Positions 53,582-61,524 of a stretch of DNA of 64,000 nt are shown in pieces (positions within the stretch are counted from its first letter, which is position 1; each line of letters opens with the position of its first letter). The position numbers and the translations under genes were made by a program. The stretch is from Kordia sp965224175. Its GTDB lineage: Bacteria > Bacteroidota > Bacteroidia > Flavobacteriales > Flavobacteriaceae. The notes beneath the pieces were generated by a model. It was not told the origin of the DNA, searched no databases, and saw only the letters and a list, made by a program, of their open reading frames with translations. Location of the stretch: the NCBI RefSeq assembly GCF_965224175.1, contig NZ_OZ245041.1, forward strand, positions 3,100,001-3,164,000, read 5' to 3'.

Positions 53582-54552
53582 TTTTCATTTTTAATCAGAT
53601 AAGTAGCTATGATTTTTTCTAAATTATAATTGCAGATTCCCGAAACCATTCCAAATTGCCCTATTGGGTTTACTTCTAAAAAAACGTAACGGCCATCCTT
53701 GGTTTTGACAATATCAATGGAACCTGTTTTTAATTCCATTGTACGCATGAGCTTGTTGATCTTTTTTTCTATATTTTCTGGCAGCTTAAAAGGGACAGAT
53801 CTATTTGGTTTTTCATTATTATATCGTCTGAAATCAACTTCTGTTTGACTATCATTTTGAGAAAAAATAGCCATGCTGTAAAAATCTCCATCTAAATAAA
53901 AAGACCTTATCTCAAATTCCTTTTGAAGTCGCTCTTGAAATAATGAAGGAAAAAAAGTTGCCTCTAATTTTTGAATAAAAGGCAAGGATATTGAACTTGT
54001 ATATTCCATATATATTTCCTCCTTATGCAAGTTAAAATCGTAAGCTTCATAGATTGGTTTCACAATAAGTTCTTTGTGTTCATTTAAAAAATCTAATAAC
54101 TCCTGCTTAGAATTCGTGATTAATGAACTCGGTATATCTACTCCGCACTCTTTTGCCAAACGTAAGGTTGATATTTTATTCGATTTATCAATTTGCAAAG
54201 GATTACTCAACCATTCTTTTTCCAATACATTATCATACAAACTCTTTTTAAGCATTTTCTTCTCCATCTTCATACTATTATAAATCACCCTACTTTTTGC
54301 TGCATTTATTTTTTCTAAAACAGGATATTTGTATGATGAAACTTCTGATCCGCCTCGATACCATATCATGCTTACATCGTCTGTGATGCTATTGCTTTGA
54401 TACGAAACTTGATCATTAGTTAACTTCAAAGTATAATTGCCATCAATCAAATGATCTGTATTCACTCGTTTGTAATTATACCCTAAAAAAGAAATCCAAT
54501 CTATTACTTCAGAAACACTTAGGTCTTTACTTTCACACAAGATTAAAATCAT
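53557..54552 (-). CDS. gwsG: GRASP-with-SPASM system ATP-grasp peptide maturase
   Basis: A 331-residue ATP-grasp ligase. Visible features are the N-terminal preATP-grasp domain (ILILCESKDLSVSEVIDWIS), SMIWYRGGSEVSSYKYP, LIVKPIYEAYDFNL and the Mg-binding FLEVNPIGQFG (Glu293, Asn295). It resembles MvdD-type graspetide ligases forming ester or amide links in peptides. It follows the GG-leader peptide gene, with a hairpin between, and overlaps the mini-gene at its 3' end. Its placement beside a SPASM protein defines the GRASP-with-SPASM type. Confidence 0.85.
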   Translation of the reverse strand: MILILCESKDLSVSEVIDWISFLGYNYKRVNTDHLIDGNYTLKLTNDQVSYQSNSITDDVSMIWYRGGSEVSSYKYPVLEKINAAKSRVIYNSMKMEKKMLKKSLYDNVLEKEWLSNPLQIDKSNKISTLRLAKECGVDIPSSLITNSKQELLDFLNEHKELIVKPIYEAYDFNLHKEEIYMEYTSSISLPFIQKLEATFFPSLFQERLQKEFEIRSFYLDGDFYSMAIFSQNDSQTEVDFRRYNNEKPNRSVPFKLPENIEKKINKLMRTMELKTGSIDIVKTKDGRYVFLEVNPIGQFGMVSGICNYNLEKIIATYLIKNEKWKKQVKS

Positions 54553-54568
54553 ATTTTTTTAATTTTTT

Positions 54569-54601
54569 AATTCCTTATGACCAACATGATCATAAGGAAT
54601 T
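54569..54601 (-). other. 12-bp hairpin between the precursor gene and gwsG
   Basis: AATTCCTTATGA / TCATAAGGAATT pair across a 9-base loop, 17 bases before the gwsG ATG. The U-tract is on the plus strand. On the coding strand the stem is followed by A-rich sequence, so it is unlikely to terminate fully. It may stabilise the precursor mRNA end or lower gwsG translation. Confidence 0.55.
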
Positions 54602-54624
54602 TTTTAACACTATAGTTCGGTGAT

Positions 54625-54825
54625 TTAACCTCTGTCTCCAAGTGGTTGATCTGGTTCTGCTATACCAGAATCTTTATGCAAGTATACGTCTCTAATCATC
54701 CAAGCATTAGGATTTGAAGTGTACTTAGTTCTTCTACACCAGTGACCATCTGCTCCTCCGTTAATTGCTGATTTTTGCTCTTCTTTTAATGAAAATTTTC
54801 CAAAAGCTACTTTTAAATTGCTCAT
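54625..54825 (-). CDS. candidate RiPP precursor peptide with GG leader
   Basis: A 66-residue peptide. The leader FGKFSLKEEQKSAINGG (8-24) has the pattern of Bacteroidetes GG-type leaders (hydrophobic-polar helix, then double glycine). The core ADGHWCRRTKYTSNP... is rich in Thr, Ser, Lys, Asp and Glu, with one Cys and two Trp. It is the first gene of the gws operon, 72 bases ahead of gwsG. The most likely role is substrate of GwsG and GwsS. The modified residues are not predictable from sequence. Confidence 0.7.
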   Translation of the reverse strand: MSNLKVAFGKFSLKEEQKSAINGGADGHWCRRTKYTSNPNAWMIRDVYLHKDSGIAEPDQPLGDRG

Positions 54826-54859
54826 AATTCTATTGAATATATCTCCTAAGATTAAACGT

Positions 54860-54897
54860 CTTTATAAAATGTCCTTAGGTACATACATTTTATAAAG
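54860..54897. promoter_or_regulatory. 13-bp perfect inverted repeat upstream of the precursor gene
   Basis: CTTTATAAAATGT and ACATTTTATAAAG are exact complements with a 12-base spacer that itself contains CCTTAGG. It begins 34 bases before the precursor ATG. It could be an operator or a 5'-UTR hairpin. The rest of 54898-55116 is spacer without a gene; it contains no exact TAnnTTTG on the minus strand. Confidence 0.5.
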
Positions 54898-55116
54898 TTG
54901 CGATGTAACGAACCGACAAATTCGACCATTCGACTTGTATTGAGATTGTGTTGTCGCACGCTTTCAATGCTGTTTTAGATTCGTATGCATTTAAAATTTA
55001 TATGACATACGCAGTAGTAAATGAGTTCATGATTTTAACAACAGTAGTACATATTGCTCGTCATTTTTGAACTCAAAATCAATGATGTAAAGTAAGTCAT
55101 TTTTCTTTTAAGCATA

Positions 55117-55155
55117 AAAAAAAGGTGTTGATTATTTATGATATATCAACACCTT
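55117..55155 (-). terminator. intrinsic terminator of the lanthipeptide-like precursor gene
   Basis: AAGGTGTTGAT / ATCAACACCTT (11 bp) with a 12-base loop is followed by a run of T on the minus strand. It lies about 29 bases after the stop of the 55184-55462 gene and separates it from the gws operon. Confidence 0.85.
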
Positions 55156-55183
55156 CCATGTATATTATGTATCGTAAAAGCTA

Positions 55184-55462
55184 CTAAGGAATACGTATAT
55201 TATTGGTTTCAAAGTTACGACATTCTTCATTTTCTGATGGAGGCTGAGCTCTTGTTGTGGCTCCATTTGTATTACAGGTAATGAAACACCACGAAGCGCA
55301 GTCTGATTCCTTTGATGGATCTTCAAGGGTATTTGACACGCCGCCACTAGGTTCTGTATTTGCATTAGGATTTAATGCGCCTCCTAGCATTTTATGAAGT
55401 AAAGCTAAGTTTGAAATACGATGTTTACGGATAGACAGTTTTTTTAATTTCTTTTTTTTCAT
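55184..55462 (-). CDS. lanthipeptide-like (class I type) precursor peptide, orphan
   Basis: A 92-residue peptide. The N-terminus KKKKLKKLSIRKHRISNLA followed by LLHKMLGG (Gly27-Gly28) resembles the basic Kx2LSLxKxxISNL leaders of Bacteroidetes class I lanthipeptide-type precursors. The core has Cys at 55, 59, 63 and 81 with several Thr and Ser (CASWCFITCNTNGATT). It forms its own transcription unit with a strong terminator. No LanB, LanC or transporter gene is in the window, so modification would need enzymes elsewhere or the neighbouring gws enzymes. Confidence 0.65.
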   Translation of the reverse strand: MKKKKLKKLSIRKHRISNLALLHKMLGGALNPNANTEPSGGVSNTLEDPSKESDCASWCFITCNTNGATTRAQPPSENEECRNFETNNIRIP

Positions 55463-55562
55463 AATAGTTTTTTCTGTTTAGGTATTAAACTTTTTGTGAA
55501 GCAAGATTATATTTAGCAAAAACCAAAATGATAGCATTGACAATTTATGATTTATCAATAAA

Positions 55563-57239
55563 TTAACTGGTTTTGGAAAGATTTTTTAAATATTGTGAAG
55601 GATTTATGCCTGTATGTGTTTTAAAAGCTCTTGCAAATGTTTCCTGTCGTTTGAATCCAAATTCTTCTGCGATACCTTGAATTGTGTAAGAATGTAGTTT
55701 TTTATCATTTTTTAATCGAACTAAAGCTGTATTGATTCGTAACTCTGTAATATAATTTGAGAACGATTTTCCTTTATGCGTATTGATTACTTTAGATAAG
55801 TAAGAAGTATTGGTTTCTAATTTTTGAGCCATAAAAGCTAAATTACACGCTGTAGATAGATAATATTCTTCTTTTTCAAAGTCCGCAATTTTATCTAAAA
55901 GCATTCTTTCCTTTTGATCAGGTGCTTTATTTTTTTTGTGAACTACTGCTACAGGTTTATGCTGTTCTAATTGAGAGACTTTTTTCAAGAGTTCTTCAAA
56001 CTTCTTCCTTATCAATCTCCCTTCTACTTTATAATACATCGCAATACCTATAAATAGACCAAGCAAGCATACGAATAGAATCACTAACTTCTTTTCACTT
56101 TTTGTTTGTTTAGTTAGCTTCTTTCCCAATTGGTTTATTTCTGTTTTTAAAGGAACAACATCTACTAACTCATGAGTTTCATTATTGATTCTTAAATCTT
56201 CTAAGTTTTGTTTTTTTTCTAATACTGTATATTTTTCAAAATGAAACGATGTTTTCTCAGAATTTCCAAGTTTGTTATATCCGAGTGCTAAAAATTCGTG
56301 TGATTCTTTTTCATTAATATTTACATTTCCAGAACTGCTTGTAACAGTCAATGCCGTTTCTAAATAATGTATAGACTCTTGGTATTTTTTTAGTTTGTAT
56401 GCACTTTTTCCAAGGTAAAATAAAGAAGTTATATATAGTTTTTCCTCTTGATCTTTTATGGCAGTGTCTTTAATTTGTTTGGCTAATACAATACATTGAG
56501 TATATTGCTCTCTTTGATAATGGATAATAGCTTTATTCATTAATAAAGGATAATATGCCCATTTTTTTGTTTTTGGACATTTCTTTAGTCCTGCATCGTT
56601 ATATAATACAGCTTCATCAGTATTTTCTATCCAAAGGTATATATCAGCGATATTCATAAATGCAATAATCTTATAATAATCTACCCCTCTATTGTCTTCT
56701 ACTGTATTTAATAGTTTTAATATGCTTTTGTAGTTGTTAATTGCTTCTTCAAAGTCTTTATGTATTTTTTTTATGTAAGCAATGCTAGATAGAGTATTTA
56801 CTTCATAAAGAACATCTCCAATATCTTTAGCGTACTCTTTCGCTTTTAGATAAGCAATAAGTGCTTTAGAATCTTCTCCTAATTCTGAAAAAATATCTCC
56901 CTTTAAACAAAAGCAATTATACAGCAGTTTAGCATCTTTGAAAAGTACAGCTTTGGATATCGCTGACTTAATATTTTGTAAAGCAATCTTGTTTTCACCT
57001 AGTTTATAATGACATTTAGAAATACAGTAAAACACTTGTGCTAATTGCTCATTATTTGCATTTACTACAGCTATTCCTCTTGCTTTAAGTGCGTACGTTA
57101 ATGCTTTGGAAGCATCTTTATATATAAATTTAGAATACGATTGTAATAACTCATCAAATGATTCATCACTTGACACCTTAGTCTGTGCACTTGAGTGACT
57201 CAAAAAAACGTAGAATAATAACAGTATTGTCTGTTTCAT
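55563..57239 (-). CDS. TPR-containing transmembrane AraC-family regulator
   Basis: A 558-residue protein with a signal peptide (MKQTILLLFYVFLSHSSAQ), about seven TPR units through residue 350 and a membrane helix (LVILFVCLLGLFIGIAMYY, about 393-411). A linker and an AraC-type double helix-turn-helix at the end follow (about 455-558: NTSYLSKVINTHKGKSFSNY, IQGIAEEFGFKRQETFARAF). Such one-component sensors are common in Flavobacteriia. It lies directly upstream of the lanthipeptide-like gene on the same strand and may regulate the peptide island. Confidence 0.85.
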   Translation of the reverse strand: MKQTILLLFYVFLSHSSAQTKVSSDESFDELLQSYSKFIYKDASKALTYALKARGIAVVNANNEQLAQVFYCISKCHYKLGENKIALQNIKSAISKAVLFKDAKLLYNCFCLKGDIFSELGEDSKALIAYLKAKEYAKDIGDVLYEVNTLSSIAYIKKIHKDFEEAINNYKSILKLLNTVEDNRGVDYYKIIAFMNIADIYLWIENTDEAVLYNDAGLKKCPKTKKWAYYPLLMNKAIIHYQREQYTQCIVLAKQIKDTAIKDQEEKLYITSLFYLGKSAYKLKKYQESIHYLETALTVTSSSGNVNINEKESHEFLALGYNKLGNSEKTSFHFEKYTVLEKKQNLEDLRINNETHELVDVVPLKTEINQLGKKLTKQTKSEKKLVILFVCLLGLFIGIAMYYKVEGRLIRKKFEELLKKVSQLEQHKPVAVVHKKNKAPDQKERMLLDKIADFEKEEYYLSTACNLAFMAQKLETNTSYLSKVINTHKGKSFSNYITELRINTALVRLKNDKKLHSYTIQGIAEEFGFKRQETFARAFKTHTGINPSQYLKNLSKTS

Positions 57240-57524
57240 AGGCGATTTTTTAAAATATCATAGAATGATGTTACTACTATGACTTAGGAATAGCATTTCA
57301 TATGAATAAGTCTCTATTCATTTCTGGTTAAAAATAAAAAGTTATTCATAGTTCTAACTATGGATAGTGTTAAGACAAACTAAAACCTATATATTTTATT
57401 TTAAGTGAGCGATAAAATATTTTTATTCTTATCATTTAAAATAACTCTATGTAATAGCCTACTCAATATGAGTTCCCTAAGTTTTTTGAAAAGTTAAAAA
57501 ACGCTTTTACAAATAAGTTATAGC
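57240..57524. other. intergenic region without a gene
   Basis: This is the divergent spacer between the AraC-type regulator and the Nudix regulator. It is AT-rich with no sustained frame. The candidate operator and -7 box of the Nudix gene begin at 57525. Confidence 0.45.
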
Positions 57525-57540
57525 GAATTCACGTTAATTT
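57525..57540. promoter_or_regulatory. candidate operator upstream of the Nudix regulator
   Basis: GAATTCACGTTAATTT matches 14 of 16 positions of the palindrome AAATTAACGTTAATTT. The same 10-mer (AAATTAACGT on the other strand) recurs at 59537-59546 before the prs-like gene. It lies directly upstream of the -7 box at 57542, where a repressor could block transcription. Confidence 0.35.
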
Positions 57541-57541
57541 G

Positions 57542-57549
57542 TATTTTTG
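57542..57549 (+). promoter_or_regulatory. -7 box abutting the Nudix regulator start
   Basis: TATTTTTG matches TAnnTTTG and is followed by CCTT and the ATG at 57554, again implying a leaderless or nearly leaderless mRNA. Confidence 0.45.
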
Positions 57550-57553
57550 CCTT

Positions 57554-58231
57554 ATGATGCAAAAGATTCGTGTAGCAGTTGACGCCGTAGTATTTGGGTA
57601 TAAAGACCATCAATTGAACGTGCTTTTAATTAAAAGAAAAGTACCTCCATTTCAAGGTTCATGGGCTTTACCTGGTGGTTTGGTGTTAGAAAATGAAAGT
57701 TTAGAAACTGCCGTAGAACGTGAATTAAAGGAAGAAACCAACGTCACAATTGATTATTTAGAGCAGTTATACTCCTTTGGAAAACCTGGTCGCGATCCGC
57801 GAAATCGCGTGATTTCTGTAGCATATTTTGCGTTGGTAAAACCTTCGCATCACGAAATAAAAGCTGATACTGATGCGCAAGATGTTGCATGGTTTCCTAT
57901 CAATGAATTGCCCGAGTTAGCGTTTGATCATCCTATTATTCTGGATAAGGCAAAAGCGCGTTTGCGTAGTAAATTGACGTACGAACCTATTGGTTTTGAT
58001 TTACTTTCAACCAAATTTCTATTTTCCGATTTGGAAAAACTCTACATGACCATTCTGGAGAAAAAAATTGATCGCAGAAACTTCCGTAAAAAAATATTAA
58101 GCTTTGAAATCTTAGAAGAATTGGACGAAAAAGTATCTGAAGGACGTGGACGACCAGCCAATTTGTTCAAATTTAATAAAAAACAATACTTCAAATTGCA
58201 AAAAGAAGGTTTCTTGTTTGATATTAAATAA
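57554..58231 (+). CDS. Nudix-HTH transcriptional regulator, NrtR-like
   Basis: A 225-residue protein. The Nudix domain (1-135) has a nearly complete Nudix box: Gly42, Glu48, RELKEETNV (56-64), with Asn63 in place of the usual Gly. A C-terminal winged helix (about 150-225) ends with EGRGRPANLFKFNKKQYF, a DNA-binding segment of NrtR-like regulators. NrtR proteins sense ADP-ribose and repress NAD genes, while BtAraR of this fold senses arabinose, so the ligand is uncertain. Its position before an ADP-ribose operon favours the first. It is preceded by a candidate operator. Confidence 0.8.
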   Translation: MMQKIRVAVDAVVFGYKDHQLNVLLIKRKVPPFQGSWALPGGLVLENESLETAVERELKEETNVTIDYLEQLYSFGKPGRDPRNRVISVAYFALVKPSHHEIKADTDAQDVAWFPINELPELAFDHPIILDKAKARLRSKLTYEPIGFDLLSTKFLFSDLEKLYMTILEKKIDRRNFRKKILSFEILEELDEKVSEGRGRPANLFKFNKKQYFKLQKEGFLFDIK

Positions 58232-58240
58232 TACTAAAAA

Positions 58241-58269
58241 AATAGTCTGAAGAAATTCTCCAGACTATT
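58241..58269 (+). terminator. hairpin after the Nudix regulator gene
   Basis: AATAGTCTG / CAGACTATT (9 bp, 11-base loop), 10 bases past the stop. The 3' side is CGCC and not a T-run, while the A-run before it gives a U-tract on the minus strand. This would fit a terminator for the convergent pseudogene as well. Confidence 0.5.
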
Positions 58270-58465
58270 CGCCACTTTTAATACCAGACATTAAAATTCT
58301 TGCATGAAAATCTATTTAGTTTTTACTGAATTTAAAAGTAGTTCTATCAAATTTTAAAAAGTCAACTACTTCGGAGCAAGCTAACGAAGCATTTAACGGA
58401 AACAATTAAAAAACATTTCGACACAAGCATCGGAGCATTTAAATCTTGATTATCGAGTAAAGTCT

Positions 58466-59454
58466 TTATAAGCCAAATAAGGTTAAAACTGCTTTTCTAA
58501 AATCAGCATTTGTTAATAATTGTTCTTGTGTTTGTATTGAAAACACTTCTACTAACTCTTCACTTCCAACTTAATTTCTTGTTGGACCATGAAACATTAT
58601 TGCAGGATAAGATAACTTAAAAACACCTATCGGATTCCGGTATTCTGAAAATATAGAATTACGATTATCTTCACCAATAATTTCCCGAACTACCAGTTTC
58701 AAACCTTTCAAAAAACCTTTAGCATGTGTTCCATTATCTCTTACAAAATCAACTCTAGGTAAAGTAATCGTAGAGAATCTTTCATTTCCATCATGTATAG
58801 AAAAAACTATTTCAGCCTTCAAATCAACTGGAGTATCTTCAACAAAAACTTCAAATGGTTTCATTAAAAGTTGAGCATCAAAGCTCTGTGTTTCAAACCA
58901 ATCTTGCATTCCGTTTGAAGAAAAATAAGCAATAGATTTTTCATTTTCAAACACATGAATTTCTCTTTCTGGATACAAAAAAGAATAACGTTTAAATAAG
59001 TTGAATAATAAATGTTTAGGTAATTTTTTGCTGCGTAAAATTGTAGTATCAAACTTAAATAGTATGCTTAACTTATCAACTTTAGTTCTGTGTTGTTCTG
59101 AAATCAATTCACCCTTTTCATATATTAATTCTCTTCCTTCCGATTGAATAACACAACGTTCAGACAAAGCTGGTAAAACGTAGATTTCATAACCTACTGA
59201 ATTTATATTCTCAGGAGTTAACTCAAAATTTAAAACACTATCACAAATTGAAATGTATCGTTTCTCAGGTAGCTAAAACTTACGTTTCGCCAGTTTGAAT
59301 GCAGTTTTAAACATTCTAATAAAAATGAAATAATTTGTAGATTTCCAATTTCATCCACGCGACCAATAAACATTGCTGGTCTTTTTCGCACATAATCAAT
59401 TGGCTTTAGCACTGGCTTAATACTCTCTTTACAGTACTTTCTCTCTTCTTTCAT
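58466..59454 (-). pseudogene. GyrB-like protein, disrupted by a frameshift and an in-frame stop
   Basis: Three pieces join into one product of about 329 residues. 59454-59270 encodes LKPIDYVRKRPAMFIGR, like the GyrB opening. A one-base loss near 59270 shifts the frame to 59271-58571, which contains HAKGFLKGLK. It stops at TAA in FHGPTRN*VGSEELVEVFS, and the same frame continues to 58466. The order mirrors the GyrB/ParE ATPase and transducer domains (RKRPGMYIG, HVNGFRTAL, FEGQTKTKLG), but ATP-binding motifs are not evident. It has two independent lesions, so real decay is likely. 58270-58465 downstream shows nothing. Confidence 0.6.
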
Positions 59455-59536
59455 ATCAGTTTTTCAAAGACAAAAAGATACAAAATATGAAGCACTTTTT
59501 GTGTGATTTAATCATCAAATCTTTTAATCCAAAATT

Positions 59537-59595
59537 AAATTAACGTAAAAAATACACAAAATAATTTGCAAAACTAAAAAAGCATTCTATATTTG
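59537..59595 (+). promoter_or_regulatory. promoter of the ADP-ribose operon
   Basis: TTTG (59565-59568) and TATATTTG (59588-59595) are 19 bases apart, a full match to the Bacteroidetes -33/-7 pattern, 18 bases before the prs-like ATG. Upstream, AAATTAACGT at 59537-59546 repeats the candidate operator half found before the Nudix regulator. It is the best promoter in the window. Confidence 0.65.
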
Positions 59596-59613
59596 CGTAT
59601 AAATAACGCTAAT

Positions 59614-60429
59614 ATGAATTATTTACATTTAAATACAAACTTTACTCCTTTTGGAAAATCACTTGAATTTGAAACGTTTACATTTTCTGGAGGTGAGCCA
59701 CATATCAAGATTAAAGAAATGCCACATGAAGCTGTTACCATTACACAACGCATTACTTCTTTCAATGATGTAGGATTTATTTTGTTAGCAACGAATGCTT
59801 TACGAAGAATGAACGTAAAAGAAATTAACTTGTTCATTCCGTATGTTCCAGCTGCACGTCAAGATCGTGTGATGGTTTCAGGAGAACCGTTAAGCATCAA
59901 AGTTTATGCAGATATCATTAACAGTCAAAATTATGAAAAAGTCACTGTATTTGATCCGCATTCAGAAGTTACACCAGCGCTATTAAACAATGTAGAAGTT
60001 ATTGACAATCATGAATATGTAAAACAATGTATAGCAACTATAAAAGGCGAAATCGTATTAATTTCACCTGATGGTGGCGCATTAAAAAAGATATACAAAC
60101 TATCAGCCTATTTAGGAGGAATTGAAGTGATTGAATGTTCTAAAAAACGAGACGTAAAAACAGGAGCATTATCTGGATTTACAGTATATGCTGACGACTT
60201 AAAAGGTAAAACAGGAGTTGTTATCGATGATATTTGCGATGGTGGTGGCACATTTTTAGGACTTGGAAAAGCATTGCAAGAAAAAAATGTAGGAGATGTA
60301 CATTTAATCGTAAGTCACGGCATCTTTAACAAAGGATTTGAAGCATTAGAAAGTATATATAAAACAATTTTTACTACAAACTCATTTAGAGATGTGGAAT
60401 CAAAACAAGTAGTACAGATACAGTTATGA
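59614..60429 (+). CDS. ribose-phosphate pyrophosphokinase-like protein
   Basis: A 271-residue PRPP-synthetase family protein from the ATG at 59614; the TTG at 59593 lies inside the promoter box. The tandem phosphoribosyltransferase fold shows ARQDR (81-85), FDPHSE (113-118), SPDGGALKKI, a flexible-loop equivalent CSKKRDVKTG (175-184) and the PRPP loop VIDDICDGGGTF (203-214). It is shorter than housekeeping Prs (about 310). It heads an operon of ADP-ribose enzymes, so it may supply PRPP for NAD salvage or act on ADP-ribose like the Adps enzymes of NAD-rebuilding phage pathways. The latter is inference. Confidence 0.8.
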   Translation: MNYLHLNTNFTPFGKSLEFETFTFSGGEPHIKIKEMPHEAVTITQRITSFNDVGFILLATNALRRMNVKEINLFIPYVPAARQDRVMVSGEPLSIKVYADIINSQNYEKVTVFDPHSEVTPALLNNVEVIDNHEYVKQCIATIKGEIVLISPDGGALKKIYKLSAYLGGIEVIECSKKRDVKTGALSGFTVYADDLKGKTGVVIDDICDGGGTFLGLGKALQEKNVGDVHLIVSHGIFNKGFEALESIYKTIFTTNSFRDVESKQVVQIQL

Positions 60430-60492
60430 GTTATGAGTTATGAGTTATGAGTTATGAGTTATGAGTTATGAGTTATGAGTTATGAGTTATGA
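60423..60492 (+). repeat. tandem heptanucleotide repeat (GTTATGA)10
   Basis: Ten exact copies of GTTATGA start inside the last codons of the prs-like gene; its TGA stop is in copy 1. They fill the spacer before the ADP-ribosylglycohydrolase gene (ATG at 60548). Each unit carries an ATG, and unit pairs read ATG AGT TAT GAG TTA TGA. The length is likely variable by slippage, which would change the spacing within the operon. Confidence 0.9.
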
Positions 60493-60547
60493 GTGAAAAA
60501 TAATTTAAAATTCAACATTTAGCATTTAACATTAAAAACAAAAAATT

Positions 60548-61492
60548 ATGAACTTATTAGAACGCTTACAAGGAGGAATATTTGGAGTTGCCACAGGTGA
60601 TGCATTGGGCGTTCCAGTAGAGTTTTCTTCAAGGAGTTATTTAACTCAAAATCCTGTAAAAGATATGATGGGCTATATGTGTTGGAATCAACCACCAGGA
60701 ACTTGGTCTGACGATAGTTCATTAACCTTATGTCTTACCGAAAGTCTGTCAAACGGATATGATCTAGAAGATATTGGAAAAACATTTGTAAAATGGTATC
60801 AAGAAGGATATTGGGGCGCACATCATAAAGTATTTGATATTGGTGGAACTACTAGACATACTTTAGATAGAATTGTAAAAGGTGAATCTGCTTATTTTTC
60901 AGGAAATATTTTTGAAGAAGACAATGGAAATGGCTCACTAATGCGTACACTACCTTTAGTATATTTTTTGAAGAATGTTGACAATATTGAAGATCGTTAT
61001 AAAATTATCAAAGATATTTCTGCAATTACACATGGACATTTTAGATCAATTTTTGCATGTTTTGTCTATGTAGAATTTGGCTTATTGTTATTGAATGGAA
61101 CTGAAAAGTTTCAAGCATATAAAGAAGTGAAAGCAATTATAAATTCCTTTAGTAAAACACATGAATTTAATACAGAAGAAGTTGATCTATTTAAAAGAGT
61201 TTTACAAAATGATATTATTGAATATCGAAATGAAGAAATTAATGCAGGTGGTTATGTATTACATTCAATAGAAGCTTCTCTCTGGTGTTTTTTAACAACT
61301 GAAACATATGAAGCATGTGTTTTAAAAGCAGTAAATCTAGGAGAAGACACAGACACAACCGCTGCAATTGCTGGTGGATTAGCAGGATTACATTACGGAT
61401 TTGATGCCATTCCAGAAACTTGGAAATTTCAATTAGCACGTTACGAAGACATTTACAATCTAATTGACCGTTTCCACGAAAGTATTATTTAA
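60548..61492 (+). CDS. ADP-ribosylglycohydrolase family protein (DraG/ARH type)
   Basis: A 314-residue all-helical hydrolase. The binuclear metal site is visible as GTWSDDSSL (Thr52, Asp55, Asp56) at the N-terminal side and GEDTDTTAAIAGG (Asp267, Asp269) near the end, with GDALGVPVEF at 17-26. The family removes ADP-ribose from proteins (often arginine) or other targets. It is separated from the prs-like gene by the heptad repeats, so it may be transcribed from the same promoter. Confidence 0.9.
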   Translation: MNLLERLQGGIFGVATGDALGVPVEFSSRSYLTQNPVKDMMGYMCWNQPPGTWSDDSSLTLCLTESLSNGYDLEDIGKTFVKWYQEGYWGAHHKVFDIGGTTRHTLDRIVKGESAYFSGNIFEEDNGNGSLMRTLPLVYFLKNVDNIEDRYKIIKDISAITHGHFRSIFACFVYVEFGLLLLNGTEKFQAYKEVKAIINSFSKTHEFNTEEVDLFKRVLQNDIIEYRNEEINAGGYVLHSIEASLWCFLTTETYEACVLKAVNLGEDTDTTAAIAGGLAGLHYGFDAIPETWKFQLARYEDIYNLIDRFHESII

Positions 61493-61524
61493 AATTCAAC
61501 ATTAAGAATTTAAAATAAAGAAAA

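Noticed and set aside
59593..59613. TTG start for the prs-like gene
   Set aside because: The codon lies inside the TATATTTG promoter box; the ATG at 59614 gives the usual family start.
60423..60492. CRISPR array
   Set aside because: The heptads are directly tandem with no spacers, and no cas genes are visible.
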